Of a stretch of DNA of 64,000 bases, positions 17,489-28,628 are shown one piece after another (position 1 is the stretch's first letter; every line of letters starts with the position of its first letter). This DNA is from Streptomyces sp. NBC_00433 (GTDB lineage Bacteria > Actinomycetota > Actinomycetes > Streptomycetales > Streptomycetaceae): positions 2,046,001 through 2,110,000 of the forward strand of contig CP107926.1 of assembly GCA_036015235.1 (NCBI GenBank). Direction: 5' to 3'. The translations under genes were made by a program, and so were the position numbers. The notes under the pieces were generated by a model. That model searched no databases, was not told the DNA's origin, and saw only the letters and a list, made by a program, of their open reading frames with translations.

Positions 17489-18193
17489 TCAGGCCGCGGG
17501 CTGGAGGGGCCAGGCGGCCGGGATCGGGGCCGCGGCGGCGTCCCGCCGGCGCAGCCACGCGGTGAAGTCCTCGGCCCAGGCGGCATACCAGCCGCCCTGG
17601 GCCGTGTGCAGGTCCCACAGGTCGGCCTCGCCCGCCTCGGGGAAGCGCGCCGCCAGCGCCCGGGCGACCCGGACCGCGGCCAGCGCGTCGGCGCCCGCGT
17701 CATGGGCGCCGTCGAGCACCACCCCGTAGACGGCGCAGGCCGCCTCCAGGGTGCGCTTGCCCCGGCGGTACTTGTCCAGCGCCCGGTCGATGACCAGCGG
17801 GTCGACCACGGGCCCCGGCCGGCCGCCGGGTGCGACCAGCGGCGGCATCGCGTACCGGCGCAGCTCGGCGTCCAGCAGGGTCAGGTCGAAGGGCGCGTTG
17901 TAGACGACGACCGGGACCCGGGCCGCCCAGTAGCCGCGCACCGCGTCGGCGACCTCGGCGACCACCTCGGGCGCCGGGCGGCCCTCGGCGGTCGCCTGCG
18001 CGGTGCTGACGCCGTGGATGGCGGTGGTCTCGGCCGGTATCGGCACGCCGGGGTCGGCCAGCCAGGCGCGGTGCCGCACCGGCTGGCCGTCCTTCACCTC
18101 GGTGACCGCCGCGGTCACGATCCGCGCCTGCCGCGGATCCGTCCCCGTGGTCTCCAGGTCGAAACCGACCAGCAGATCCTCGTGCCATGCCAT
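17489..18193 (-). CDS. DEDDh 3'-5' exonuclease, DNA polymerase III epsilon-like
   Basis: A 234-residue nuclease with all DEDDh residues: FDLETTGTD (D12, E14), YNAPFD (D103) and HDAGADA (H164, D169). It lacks additional domains, so it is a free-standing proofreading or repair exonuclease rather than a polymerase subunit. The ATG at 18193 is chosen because GGAAGGGGA lies upstream and because homologues start MAWH just before the first catalytic strand. It is transcribed toward the MFS gene and separated from the HEPN gene by a GC-rich hairpin. Confidence 0.88.
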   Translation of the reverse strand: MAWHEDLLVGFDLETTGTDPRQARIVTAAVTEVKDGQPVRHRAWLADPGVPIPAETTAIHGVSTAQATAEGRPAPEVVAEVADAVRGYWAARVPVVVYNAPFDLTLLDAELRRYAMPPLVAPGGRPGPVVDPLVIDRALDKYRRGKRTLEAACAVYGVVLDGAHDAGADALAAVRVARALAARFPEAGEADLWDLHTAQGGWYAAWAEDFTAWLRRRDAAAAPIPAAWPLQPAA

Positions 18194-18260
18194 GGCGAGT
18201 CCCCTTCCCACCCCGTCTTCCCCCGTGTGCCCTGCCATCATCGCCTGCACCACTGACAGT

Positions 18261-18291
18261 CCCGGCGGCGCCCGGCGTGCCGGCGCCGCGG
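18261..18291 (-). terminator. GC-rich hairpin after the HEPN gene
   Basis: CGGCGCCCGGC and GCCGGCGCCG form a near-perfect stem three bases beyond the HEPN gene stop. It has no T-run. It would separate this transcript from the exonuclease gene in the same orientation. Confidence 0.5.
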
Positions 18292-18293
18292 GG

Positions 18294-19532
18294 TCAGGAC
18301 ACCGGCCGGGCGTCGGTCCAGATGCTCTCGAACTCCTCGCGGTAGACCTCGAAGAGCCCGCTGTCGGCCGGCCGGTCGTCGGAGACGACCCGCCGCGACC
18401 CGCCGCGCAGCACCATCACCGGCACCTCCATGCCGCGCGCCCTGCGCAGATACGACTGGACGACCGCGAGGCCCTCGCCGCTGTCGCCGTCGACCAGGTA
18501 GGCGGTGAAGCGCGGGGTCTCGTCGAAGACCTGGATCTCGAACGCCCCCGGGTCGCGCAGCCGGGCCCGCACCCGCCGCATGTGCATGATGTTCATCTCC
18601 ACGGAGCGGCTCATCTCACCGCGCCCCAGGCCCAGTTCGCGCTCGCGGCGGCGGACGGCGCTGCTGGCCGGGTTGAGGAAGAGCAGCCGCACCCGGCAGC
18701 CCGCCTCGGCGAGCCGGATCAGCCGCCGCCCCGAGTAGTTCTGCACCAGCAGGTTCAGCCCGATGCCGACCGCGTCCAGCCGCCGGGCCCCGGCGAAGAG
18801 GTCCTCGACGGGCAGCTGGCGCTGCAGCCGCACCCGGTCCGCGTAGACGCCGATGACGTCGGAGAAGCGGTCGGCGACCAGCTCCTCGATGGCGTCGACC
18901 GGCAGCCGCTGCGCGGCCGTACGGGCGCTTCCCGCGCCCAGCAGCTCGAGCAGCCGCGCGCAGGCCCGCTCCGCCTGGTCCAGGACCGTCCGGGACAGCG
19001 CCCGGTTGCGGGAGACCACGTGCCGGGCGACCTCCAGCTCGTCCAGGGCCAGTTCGAGGTCGCGGCGGTCGTCGAAGTACGGCTCGAAGCACGGCCAGTG
19101 CTGGACGACCAGCTCCCGCAGCTGCGGCAGCGTCAGGAAGCTCAGCACGTTGTCGTCGGCGGGGTCGAGCAGGAAGCCCTTGCGGCGGCTCACCTCCCGT
19201 ACGGCGACGGCCCGCTGGACCCACTCGTGCCCGGCCGGGCCCGCGGCGGCGACCACCCACTCCTCGCCGTGCACGGGCTCGTAGATCGGGCGCAGCACCG
19301 CGTTGACGACAGCGCGCAGCCGCTGTTCGACCAGGTTCAGCCAGACGTAGGCGCGGCCGGCCCTGCGGGCGCGGGTCCGTACCTCCGCCCAGGCGTCGGC
19401 GCCCCAGTCCAGCTCCGCTCCGATCTCCATGGGCTGAGCGAGAGTGACCGCACCTGGCGACCCCTCCACAGTGGTGTCGTGCTGGTCACCCTGCTCGCCG
19501 CCTCCCGGGAGCATCAGACCTCCGGACGTCAC
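18294..19532 (-). CDS. SAV2148-type HEPN-domain protein
   Basis: About 412 residues, recognised as the Streptomyces SAV2148 family. The conserved core runs from LAQPMEIGAELDWGADAW through RAYVWLNLVEQRLRAVV, GFLLDPADDNVLSFLTLPQLRELVVQHWPCF and the C-terminal ESIWTDARPVS. HEPN domains are helical and many are RNases with an Rx4-6H motif. RELVVQH at about residues 139-145 fits that spacing, but I cannot say it is the active site. It is strongly conserved and chromosomal, with no toxin-antitoxin partner beside it. The GTG at 19532 is one of several possible starts; GGGAGG lies upstream. Confidence 0.8.
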   Translation of the reverse strand: MTSGGLMLPGGGEQGDQHDTTVEGSPGAVTLAQPMEIGAELDWGADAWAEVRTRARRAGRAYVWLNLVEQRLRAVVNAVLRPIYEPVHGEEWVVAAAGPAGHEWVQRAVAVREVSRRKGFLLDPADDNVLSFLTLPQLRELVVQHWPCFEPYFDDRRDLELALDELEVARHVVSRNRALSRTVLDQAERACARLLELLGAGSARTAAQRLPVDAIEELVADRFSDVIGVYADRVRLQRQLPVEDLFAGARRLDAVGIGLNLLVQNYSGRRLIRLAEAGCRVRLLFLNPASSAVRRRERELGLGRGEMSRSVEMNIMHMRRVRARLRDPGAFEIQVFDETPRFTAYLVDGDSGEGLAVVQSYLRRARGMEVPVMVLRGGSRRVVSDDRPADSGLFEVYREEFESIWTDARPVS

Positions 19533-19748
19533 CACTTCACCGCCTCCCACCCCCGTCCACGATCAAGGAAGGGTACTGCGGTGCGGGGGGTGTCGCAGCA
19601 GTATCGACCCTACTTGACTACTACCGGACAACCCCATCACTCGTACGGTCGCTGGCTGTTGTGGCTGTGTCACCCTCAGGTGGGAGCGGATGGGAGGATG
19701 GCTGCTCGGCAGCCTCTCGCGACGTAACGCCGGGTGCGAGGACCAGGT

Positions 19749-19770
19749 GACCGGGCCGCTCGGCCCGGTC
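19749..19770 (+). promoter_or_regulatory. Hairpin in the glgX leader
   Basis: GACCGGGCC-GCTC-GGCCCGGTC forms a perfect 9-bp stem with a 4-base loop, ending 20 bases before the glgX ATG. It may affect translation or mark an attenuator; AATGGAAGAG between the hairpin and the start may be the ribosome site. Confidence 0.4.
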
Positions 19771-19790
19771 AGGAATGGAAGAGTCTCGAC

Positions 19791-21929
<2,139 letters not shown>

Positions 21930-21954
21930 CCGTCCAGGCGCCCCCAGGGGGTTG

Positions 21955-21982
21955 CCCCCTTCCCCCTTCCCCCTTCCCCCTT
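21955..21982. repeat. Four tandem CCCCCTT heptamers
   Basis: Four perfect copies of CCCCCTT follow the glgX stop by 25 bases. The tract is polypyrimidine on the + strand. It opens a 419-bp gene-free gap (21930-22348) that otherwise holds the inverted-repeat element. Confidence 0.8.
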
Positions 21983-22045
21983 CCTCCTCCCGGCCGACCG
22001 GGCCCTCCCCCGGGCGGTGGGCTTGTCGCGCGGTTCCCCGCCACT

Positions 22046-22343
22046 CCCTGCGGGGTGCTGTTACGGACTCCACAGTGCCGCTGCGTGGGTGGCTGGTCTC
22101 GCAGTTCCTCGCGCCCCTGAGGGGTTGCCACTTGCGGTGGCGTTCGCATCTTTCCCGCCTCTTCGGCGGGGCGCGCAGTTCCCCGCGCCCCTTTGGGCCC
22201 TGCGTCCTCCGCCGTCAGGCGCTTGCTCCTGGCAGGGGCCGGGCTCTGCGCCGGAGGGTGAGCGTTTTTCAGGGGCGCGGGGAACTGCGCGGCCAGCCAG
22301 CCACGCAGGGGCACCGTGGAGTCCGTGACGGCACCCCGCAGGG
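22046..22343. repeat. 298-bp non-coding element with 75-bp inverted-repeat ends
   Basis: The arms 22046-22120 and 22269-22343 are reverse complements over 75 bp with about eight mismatches. Each arm runs from CCCTGCGGGGTGC to GCGCCCCTGA, and a further direct copy of GCGCAGTTCCCCGCGCCCCT lies inside (about 22178). No open frame with coding character is present. The right arm ends six bases beyond the stop of the minus-strand oxidoreductase. Related sequence occurs at 50035-50284, 28629-28736 and 32955-33010. It resembles a MITE or a very long intergenic hairpin; no target-site duplication was recognised. Confidence 0.85.
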
Positions 22344-22348
22344 GGTGT

Positions 22349-23275
22349 TCACGGGCCCGCCGTGAGGACCGCGTTGCCGGCGATGCGACGGTCGTGGAGG
22401 TCGGTCAGGACGGACGCCGTGGCCGACCAGTCGGCGAGCCGACCGATCTCCGGGTGAAGGCGGGATTCCGCGACGAGGCGGACGAGGGTGGCGAGGTCGA
22501 GCGCGTAGGGCTCGGGGAAGTCCTCGTAGTGGAAGTGGCGGACCGCCGCGGAGGAGGGGCCGTCGAAGAAGGCGAAGAAGTCGAGCGCGGCGGGCCGGCG
22601 GGACGCCTGGCCGAACCAGATCAGCTCGCCGTGCGGGCGCAGGAGGGCGAGGGCGCGGGCCGTCGTCGGGCCGCCGACGGATTCCATCACCGTGTGGAAG
22701 GGCCCGACCGCGTCGGCGAGGTCGTGCACGACGGTGGCGCCGAACTCGGCGAGCCGCCGCCCGCGTTCGGGCGTCGCGCTGACCGCGGTCACGTCCGCGC
22801 CCGCGGCGACGGCGAGTTCGGTGGTGTAGTGGCCGACGCCGCCCGACGCGCCGGTGATGAGCAGGGAGCGGCCGGCCAGGCTGCCGGCGGTGCGCAGCAG
22901 GCGCAGGGCGGTGAGGCCGGCGAGCGGGAGGGCGGCCGCGGCGACGGTGGGGACGCTGTCGGGCAGGACCGCGAGGCGGTCGGTGTCGACTGCGGCGTAT
23001 TCGGCCCAGCCGCCGCCCGGCGGGTGGGCGACGACGCGCTGACCGGCGCGCGGCCCGGTGCCGTCGGCGGCGGCCTGGACGACCAGGCCGGCGATGTCCT
23101 TGCCCGGCCGGAGCCCGACGCCGGGCAGCGCGCCGGTCAGCCGGAAGACCTCGCCGCGGTTGACCGAGAAGGCCTCGACCTTGACCAGTGCCTGACCGGG
23201 TGTCGGCCGCGGCTCGTCCACCTCGCCGTATGCCACCGGCTTCGCGGGGTCCCCTGTGGGCAGCAGTGCCTTCAT
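22349..23275 (-). CDS. Zinc-free MDR oxidoreductase (quinone oxidoreductase-like)
   Basis: A 308-residue medium-chain dehydrogenase/reductase. The N-terminal GroES-like domain has GEVFRLTGALPG..PGKDIAGLVV, and the Rossmann motif GASGGVGHYTTELA is at about 142-155. The Cys ligands of zinc alcohol dehydrogenases are absent, so it should be an NADPH-dependent quinone/enone reductase. It lies downstream of an XRE/MmyB-type regulator in the same direction, across a 113-bp gap. The true substrate is unknown. Its 3' end abuts the inverted-repeat element. Confidence 0.85.
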   Translation of the reverse strand: MKALLPTGDPAKPVAYGEVDEPRPTPGQALVKVEAFSVNRGEVFRLTGALPGVGLRPGKDIAGLVVQAAADGTGPRAGQRVVAHPPGGGWAEYAAVDTDRLAVLPDSVPTVAAAALPLAGLTALRLLRTAGSLAGRSLLITGASGGVGHYTTELAVAAGADVTAVSATPERGRRLAEFGATVVHDLADAVGPFHTVMESVGGPTTARALALLRPHGELIWFGQASRRPAALDFFAFFDGPSSAAVRHFHYEDFPEPYALDLATLVRLVAESRLHPEIGRLADWSATASVLTDLHDRRIAGNAVLTAGP

Positions 23276-23388
23276 CGTCAGCTCCTCGCTCCGGTGCGGC
23301 TGCGTGCTCCGAGCCGCCGAATCAAGGAAAATCGCAGGTCAGAGGCTGCGTCCAACAGCCTTCCGTCCGTATCGACAACTGCCGGTTG

Positions 23389-24234
23389 TCACCCCTGGCG
23401 GGAGCCGTCCAGGCTGTCGGCGCCCGCGTGCCAGCTCGCCAGGACGGCGAGGCGCTCCGCTGACGGGGAGCCGGGTGGGGCGGTGTAGACGACGACGGTC
23501 AGGTCGGTGTCGCCGGGGAGGGCGAGGGTCTCGTAGCCCAGGTGCAGTTCGCCCGCCACGGGGTGGAGGATGCGCTTGGCGCCGTAGGTCTTCTCCCCGA
23601 CCAGGTGGTCGGCCCACAGGCGGCGGAAGTGCTCGCTCTTCATCGACAGTTCGCCGATCAGCGCGGTGAGGCGGGCGTCGTCGGGGTGGCGGCCGGCGCG
23701 GAGGCGGAGGTAGGCGACGGATTCGGCCGCGACCGCGGGCCATTCCGGGTAGAGGTCGACGGACCGGGGGTCGAGGAAGACGCGGCGCGGCATGCTGCGG
23801 TGGGCGGCGTCCGAGGCGAAGTCGTGGAGGGCGTCGGACAGCACGTTCCAGGCCAGCACTTCCATGCGGTGGTCGACGACCATGGCGGGGCAGTCGGCCA
23901 TGCTGTCGAGCAGCAGCCGCAGTCCGGGCCGTACGCGGCCGGCCGGCGCTGCCGCGGTCTTGCGGGCGGGCCGCGCGAGGTCCCGCAGGTGCTCGTGCTC
24001 GGTCGGGTCGAGCCGCAGCACCCTGGCGACGGCGTCGAGCACCGCGTCGGAGACGTTCTTGCCGCGGCCCTGTTCGAGCCGGATGTAGTAGTCGACGCTG
24101 ACCCCGGCGAACTGGGCGACCTCCTCGCGGCGCAGCCCCGGCACCCGGCGCCTGCCGTGCGGGGGCAGGCCGACGTCCTCCGGCTGGATTCTGGCCCGCC
24201 TGGTCTGCAGGAAGTCGCCGAGCGTGTTGTCCAT
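23389..24234 (-). CDS. XRE regulator with MmyB-like ligand-binding domain
   Basis: A 281-residue regulator. The helix-turn-helix is at about 8-70 (LGDFLQTRRARIQPEDVGLP..RRVPGLRREEVAQFAGVSVDYYIRLEQGRGKNVS). The PAS-like MmyB/MLTR domain follows (MEVLAWNVLSDALHDF..HFRRLWADHLV..ILHPVAGELHLGYETL). Regulators of this type usually control a divergent short-chain dehydrogenase, and here an SDR gene starts 152 bp away on the other strand. The ATG at 24234 gives the normal N-terminus MDNTLGDFLQ. Confidence 0.88.
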   Translation of the reverse strand: MDNTLGDFLQTRRARIQPEDVGLPPHGRRRVPGLRREEVAQFAGVSVDYYIRLEQGRGKNVSDAVLDAVARVLRLDPTEHEHLRDLARPARKTAAAPAGRVRPGLRLLLDSMADCPAMVVDHRMEVLAWNVLSDALHDFASDAAHRSMPRRVFLDPRSVDLYPEWPAVAAESVAYLRLRAGRHPDDARLTALIGELSMKSEHFRRLWADHLVGEKTYGAKRILHPVAGELHLGYETLALPGDTDLTVVVYTAPPGSPSAERLAVLASWHAGADSLDGSRQG

Positions 24235-24386
24235 GCGTACGAGCGTAGGTGACCCGCGCGACGCGAACCTGGTACTGCCGGACCCAGGTAAAGCACAGCC
24301 CTGGGCGGCGCGGGCGACCCGTCGCACAGTGGAGCCGTCAGCACGGCAGCACCCGCCCCGCGGGTCACTTCAGGGAGTCACACATC

Positions 24387-25160
24387 ATGGGCACCACTGC
24401 TTTCGGCGACCTCACCGGCCGCACCGCCGTCGTCACGGGCGCCGCCAGCGGTATGGGCGAGGCCACGGCCCGCCTGCTGGCCGGGCAGGGCGCGAGGGTC
24501 GCGCTGCTGGCCCGCCGCGCCGAGCGGCTCGACGCGCTCGCCGGGAGGATCGCCGCCGACGGCGGCCTGGCGCTGGCGGTCACCGCCGACGTCACCGACG
24601 ACGCCTCGGTCAGGGCCGCGGCCGGCCGCGTCAGGGAGGCCTTCGGCTCCGCCGACCTGGTGGTCAACGCCGCCGGTGTCATGCTGCCCAACCCGATCGA
24701 CGCGGGCCGCGGCGACGAGTGGGCGCGGATGGTGGACACCAACCTCACCGGCGCCCTGCGGATCATCGACGCCTTCCGCGACGACCTGCTGGCGGCAGCG
24801 GCCGGCGGCGGGACCGCCGACCTGGTCAACGTCTCGTCGATCGGCGCGCACCTGACCTTCCCCGGCTACGCCGTCTACAGCGCCACCAAGGCCGCGCTGA
24901 CGCACCTGTCGGCGTCGCTGCGGGCCGAGTTCGGGCCGCGCGGCGTCAGGGTCACCAACATCGAACCCGGGCTGACCGACACCGAGTTGGGCGGCCACAT
25001 CGACAATGCCGAGTTGTCGGCGCAGCTCGACGGGATGTTCAAGGCCTTCCCCGAATCGCTGACGTCCGACGACATCGCCGACCTGATCGCGTACGTCACC
25101 AGCCGTCCCGCGCACGTTAACCTGCGGCAGGTGATCGTCCTGCCGACCGGGCAGGCGTGA
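24387..25160 (+). CDS. SDR family oxidoreductase
   Basis: A 257-residue NAD(P)-dependent classical short-chain dehydrogenase. The cofactor motif TGAASGMG is at about 17-24, followed by NAAG. The catalytic Ser lies in NVSSIGAH, with Tyr164 and Lys168 in YSATK. The clan-typical PG motif is GLTDTEL. The ATG at 24387 follows AGGGAG. It is divergent from the MmyB-type regulator, the usual arrangement of regulator and target. A LysR gene follows on the same strand 18 bases later. Confidence 0.88.
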   Translation: MGTTAFGDLTGRTAVVTGAASGMGEATARLLAGQGARVALLARRAERLDALAGRIAADGGLALAVTADVTDDASVRAAAGRVREAFGSADLVVNAAGVMLPNPIDAGRGDEWARMVDTNLTGALRIIDAFRDDLLAAAAGGGTADLVNVSSIGAHLTFPGYAVYSATKAALTHLSASLRAEFGPRGVRVTNIEPGLTDTELGGHIDNAELSAQLDGMFKAFPESLTSDDIADLIAYVTSRPAHVNLRQVIVLPTGQA

Positions 25161-25178
25161 GAGGACGGGGGTTCGGCG

Positions 25179-26132
25179 GTGGATCTCGACCTGGCGCAGG
25201 TGCGGGCCTTCGTGGTCACCGCGGAACGGCTGCACTTCGGGCAGGCCGCCGCCGAGCTGTACCTCACCCAGCAGGCGCTGTCCAAGCGGGTCGCCCGGCT
25301 GGAGGACGCGCTCGGCCGCAAGCTCTTCGACCGCACCGGGCACGGCGTCGAACTCACCGACGCCGGGCGCAGGTTCCTCGACCCGGCGCGCGAGCTGGTC
25401 AGGGCCGGGGAGGCCGCGGTGGCCGCCGCGCGGCACGAGGAGCGGGCGCTGCGGGTCAGCGTGTGGGGGCACATGTTCCTGCCGCTGCGCACCGTCCGCG
25501 AGGTCGTCGCCCATGACCCGGACCTGGACATCGAGTTGAGCCTGCGGCCCGGCTTCACCGCGGCGCTGGCCGGGCTGCGCGACGGCGAGATCGACTTCGC
25601 GCTGGGCCGCACGCACGAACTGGACGAGCCGTGGCCGGCCGGCCTCACCCGGCGGCTGGTCAGGCTGGAGCCCGTGAAGGCCGTGATGAGCAGCGCCGCC
25701 GCGCTGGCGGGCGCGGACGCGCTGACCCCGGTCGAACTGCGGGGCGCGCGGCTGTGGTTCCCCGCGCCGCGCGCCAAGGTGGAATTCCTGCGGGCCTTCA
25801 CCGAGCGCTTCGATGTGCCGGGCGAGTTCGGCGGCATCAACCTGGGCCTGGACCCCTTCCTCGCCCGTCTCGCCGACAGCCCCGAGCTGTTCTCGCTGCT
25901 GTGCGCGGACGTCGAGGTGCCGGGCGGCAGCGGCCTGAGCGAGATCCCGGTCACCGGGCCGGCACCGCTCTACGCCTGGCACGCGATCTGGCGCACCGGC
26001 GAGCGGCACGCGGTGCTGCCCCGGCTGCTCGCCGCCTTCGCCGCCGCCGCGGCCGAGCACTCCTGGCTCGACTACGACCCGGCCCGGCACTGGCTCCCCG
26101 AGGCCGACCAGGCCGCCCTGCCGGGGGCGTGA
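25179..26132 (+). CDS. LysR family transcriptional regulator
   Basis: A 317-residue regulator. The N-terminal winged HTH (LAQVRAFVVTAERLHFGQAAAELYLTQQALSKRVARLEDALGRKLFDR) is followed by a periplasmic-binding-protein-like effector domain from about residue 88. The GTG start is 18 bases after the SDR stop, so it is probably co-transcribed with the SDR gene. The effector is unknown. It is convergent with treY, with only seven bases between the stops. Confidence 0.88.
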   Translation: MDLDLAQVRAFVVTAERLHFGQAAAELYLTQQALSKRVARLEDALGRKLFDRTGHGVELTDAGRRFLDPARELVRAGEAAVAAARHEERALRVSVWGHMFLPLRTVREVVAHDPDLDIELSLRPGFTAALAGLRDGEIDFALGRTHELDEPWPAGLTRRLVRLEPVKAVMSSAAALAGADALTPVELRGARLWFPAPRAKVEFLRAFTERFDVPGEFGGINLGLDPFLARLADSPELFSLLCADVEVPGGSGLSEIPVTGPAPLYAWHAIWRTGERHAVLPRLLAAFAAAAAEHSWLDYDPARHWLPEADQAALPGA

Positions 26133-26139
26133 CGGCGGG

Positions 26140-28566
26140 TCAGCGGGTGAGCAGCGCCACCGGGGACTCCGCGAACAGCTCGGCCAGCGGCACCCGGCCG
26201 CGGTAGGTGCCGCCGCCGAGCCGGTCGCTCCAGTCGCCGGGCGGCAGCGGCAGTACGGTGTCCCGCCAGCCGCCCGCCTGCTCCAGCCTGCGCGACAGCC
26301 GGGTCACGGCGGTCAGCGCGCCGCCGCCGCGTACGAAGGCCACGCAGTGCTCGGCGGCGGGCCCGTCGGCCGCCAGCGGGTCGTACGCGCCCGCCGTGCC
26401 GTACCACTGCGGGTGGTCCCTGCGCAGCCGCAGCGCCACCGCGGTCAGCCGCAGCTTGGCCTCGTCCGCGCCGCGCGGCTGCTGCCCGGACAGCAGGCCG
26501 TCCAGCGTGCCGCCGACGCCGAACCGCTGGGTGCCGCCCGACATCCCGGTCATCGGGCCGCGGTTGTCCGGGTCGACCAGGGTGTGCACCGGGAATTCGG
26601 TGCCCTGGTAGACGTCGGGCACACCCGGCATCGTCAGGTGCAGCAGGGCCGCGCCCAGCGAGTTGGCGGTGGCGTACGACTGCAGCCGCCCGACGAACTC
26701 GCTCACGTCGTAGACCTGCACCCCGCAGGGGCCGCGGTCCACGAAGTCCTCGACCGCCTTCTCGTACGCCTCGTCCTGCTCGGTCCAGGTGGTGTGCAGC
26801 CCCGCCTCCCGCACGGCCTTGAGCACCGCGGGCACCAGCCGGTCCGGATGGCAGAAGCCCAGGCCGACGCCGGTCTGATACGCGGTGTAGCGCACCTGCC
26901 GGTCGGGGGCCGGCGGGCAGTCCAGCTGGGCCTCGCGCTCCTCGCGCAGCTCCATCCACTCCCGCCACACCTCGGGCAGCTCCGACAGCACCGCGAGGCG
27001 CAGCCGCAGATCGGCGCTGCGCTTGGTGTCGTGGGTGGACAGCACCGTGCCCGTGGCGGGCCACTCGCGCTGGACGCGGGCGCAATACGCGTGGAAGTCC
27101 GCGGGCGCGGTCGCCGGCCGCCCCGGGTCGCGGCCGACCTCGCACAGCGACAGCAGCGGGGTGTAGCGGTAGAAGGCGGTGTCCTCGACGGACTTGGCGT
27201 GCAGCGCGGAGGCGACCTGTGCGAAGCGCACCGTGAAGTCGTCGGCGTCCGCGCTGCGGCCCGTGGCGGGGCGGGCCAGCGCCAGGTCCCGGACGAAGTC
27301 CACGGCGTCACTCAGGGCCGGGGCCGCCGCGCGGGCGTCCCCCGCCGCCTGCTCCAGCATCACCTCGTCCACCGCGTCGGCAGGGCCCCCCGCCGGTACG
27401 TACGGGCGGTAGACCGGCACCCGCACCAGCAGCTCGCGGATCGCGTCGTCCAGCACCTCGGAGCCGTGGTCGCGGCCGCCGGCCCTTTCCGCCGCCCGGC
27501 GCAGCCGGGCGACCTCGGCCGCCAGGTCGCGGGTGACCACCCGGTAGGCGGCCCTGCGCACGGTCGGCGCCCACCGGCCGCCGCGGTCGTCGTCGGCGCC
27601 GGTGTAGTCGCGGTGGAAGGCGTCGAGCGCGGCGGCGCCCTCAGGGTCGGTGAACAGCCCGTCGATCCGGTCCAGCGCGTCATATCCGGTGGTGCCCGCG
27701 CACGCCCAGTCCGCGGGCAGCGGCTCGTCGCGCTGCAGGATCTTCTCCACCACCGTCCAGCGCCCGCCGCTCGCCTCCGCCAGCCGCCGCAGATAGCCCG
27801 CCGGGTCGGCGAGGCCGTCCGGGTGGTCGACCCGCAGCCCGTCGGCCACCCCGTCGCGCAGCAGCCGCAGCACGGTGGCGTGCGTGGCCTCGAAGACCTC
27901 GGGCCGCTCGACCCGGACCGCGATCAGGTCCGAGATGGTGAAGAAGCGGCGGTAGTTCAGGTCGGTGCGCGCGGCACGCCAGTAGGCGAGGCTGTACCAC
28001 TGCGTCTCCACCAGCTCGGGCAGCGGCAGGTCCTCGGTGCCGGGCCGCAGCGGGAAGCGGTGGTCGTAATACCGCAGCACCTTGCCGCCGGCGGCCTTGT
28101 CCTTCTCCACGGAGAGCGCGCCCAGCGCGTCGGGCAGCGGCTCGCCCAGCACCGGCAGCAGCACCTTGCCGCCGAGGGCGGGCCAGTCGATGTCGAACCA
28201 GTCCGCGTACGCGGAACCCGGGCCGTCGCGCAGGACGGCCCACAGGGGGCCGTTCAGGTTCTCCGGGGCGGGGAGGGCCATGTGGTTCGGCACGATGTCC
28301 AGGATGAGCCCGAGCCCGTGCTCACGGGCCGTGCGGGACAGGTCCCGCAGGCCCTGCTCCCCGCCCAGCTCCGCCCGGACCCTCGTGTGGTCCACCACGT
28401 CGTAGCCGTGCCGCGAGCCGGGCACCGCCTCCAGCACGGGCGACAGGTGCAGGTGGCTGGCGCCGAGCCTTGCCACGTACGGTGCCACCGTTGCGGCCTG
28501 GGCGAAGGTGAAGCCGGGCTGCACCTGTATCCGGTAGGTGGCGCTCGGCGCCGGCGTATGGCTCAT
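26140..28566 (-). CDS. treY: Malto-oligosyltrehalose synthase
   Basis: An 808-residue GH13 enzyme that converts the reducing end of maltodextrin into a trehalosyl unit. Family hallmarks are the N-terminal TYRIQVQPGFTFAQAATVAPYVARLGASHLHLSPVLEAVPGSRHGYDVVD, the LDIVPNHMA region, DGLRVDHPDGL with the catalytic Asp, and the late THDTKRSADLRLRLAVLSE. Length is normal for the family. Partner treZ is 7 kb away on the opposite strand rather than adjacent. The start is followed upstream by one of the dispersed repeats. Confidence 0.94.
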   Translation of the reverse strand: MSHTPAPSATYRIQVQPGFTFAQAATVAPYVARLGASHLHLSPVLEAVPGSRHGYDVVDHTRVRAELGGEQGLRDLSRTAREHGLGLILDIVPNHMALPAPENLNGPLWAVLRDGPGSAYADWFDIDWPALGGKVLLPVLGEPLPDALGALSVEKDKAAGGKVLRYYDHRFPLRPGTEDLPLPELVETQWYSLAYWRAARTDLNYRRFFTISDLIAVRVERPEVFEATHATVLRLLRDGVADGLRVDHPDGLADPAGYLRRLAEASGGRWTVVEKILQRDEPLPADWACAGTTGYDALDRIDGLFTDPEGAAALDAFHRDYTGADDDRGGRWAPTVRRAAYRVVTRDLAAEVARLRRAAERAGGRDHGSEVLDDAIRELLVRVPVYRPYVPAGGPADAVDEVMLEQAAGDARAAAPALSDAVDFVRDLALARPATGRSADADDFTVRFAQVASALHAKSVEDTAFYRYTPLLSLCEVGRDPGRPATAPADFHAYCARVQREWPATGTVLSTHDTKRSADLRLRLAVLSELPEVWREWMELREEREAQLDCPPAPDRQVRYTAYQTGVGLGFCHPDRLVPAVLKAVREAGLHTTWTEQDEAYEKAVEDFVDRGPCGVQVYDVSEFVGRLQSYATANSLGAALLHLTMPGVPDVYQGTEFPVHTLVDPDNRGPMTGMSGGTQRFGVGGTLDGLLSGQQPRGADEAKLRLTAVALRLRRDHPQWYGTAGAYDPLAADGPAAEHCVAFVRGGGALTAVTRLSRRLEQAGGWRDTVLPLPPGDWSDRLGGGTYRGRVPLAELFAESPVALLTR

Positions 28567-28628
28567 GCCACCTTCTCTACCCGGGTTCCGCCCGTCCTGC
28601 CCCTTGAGCCCCGCTCCCGGATCTTCCC

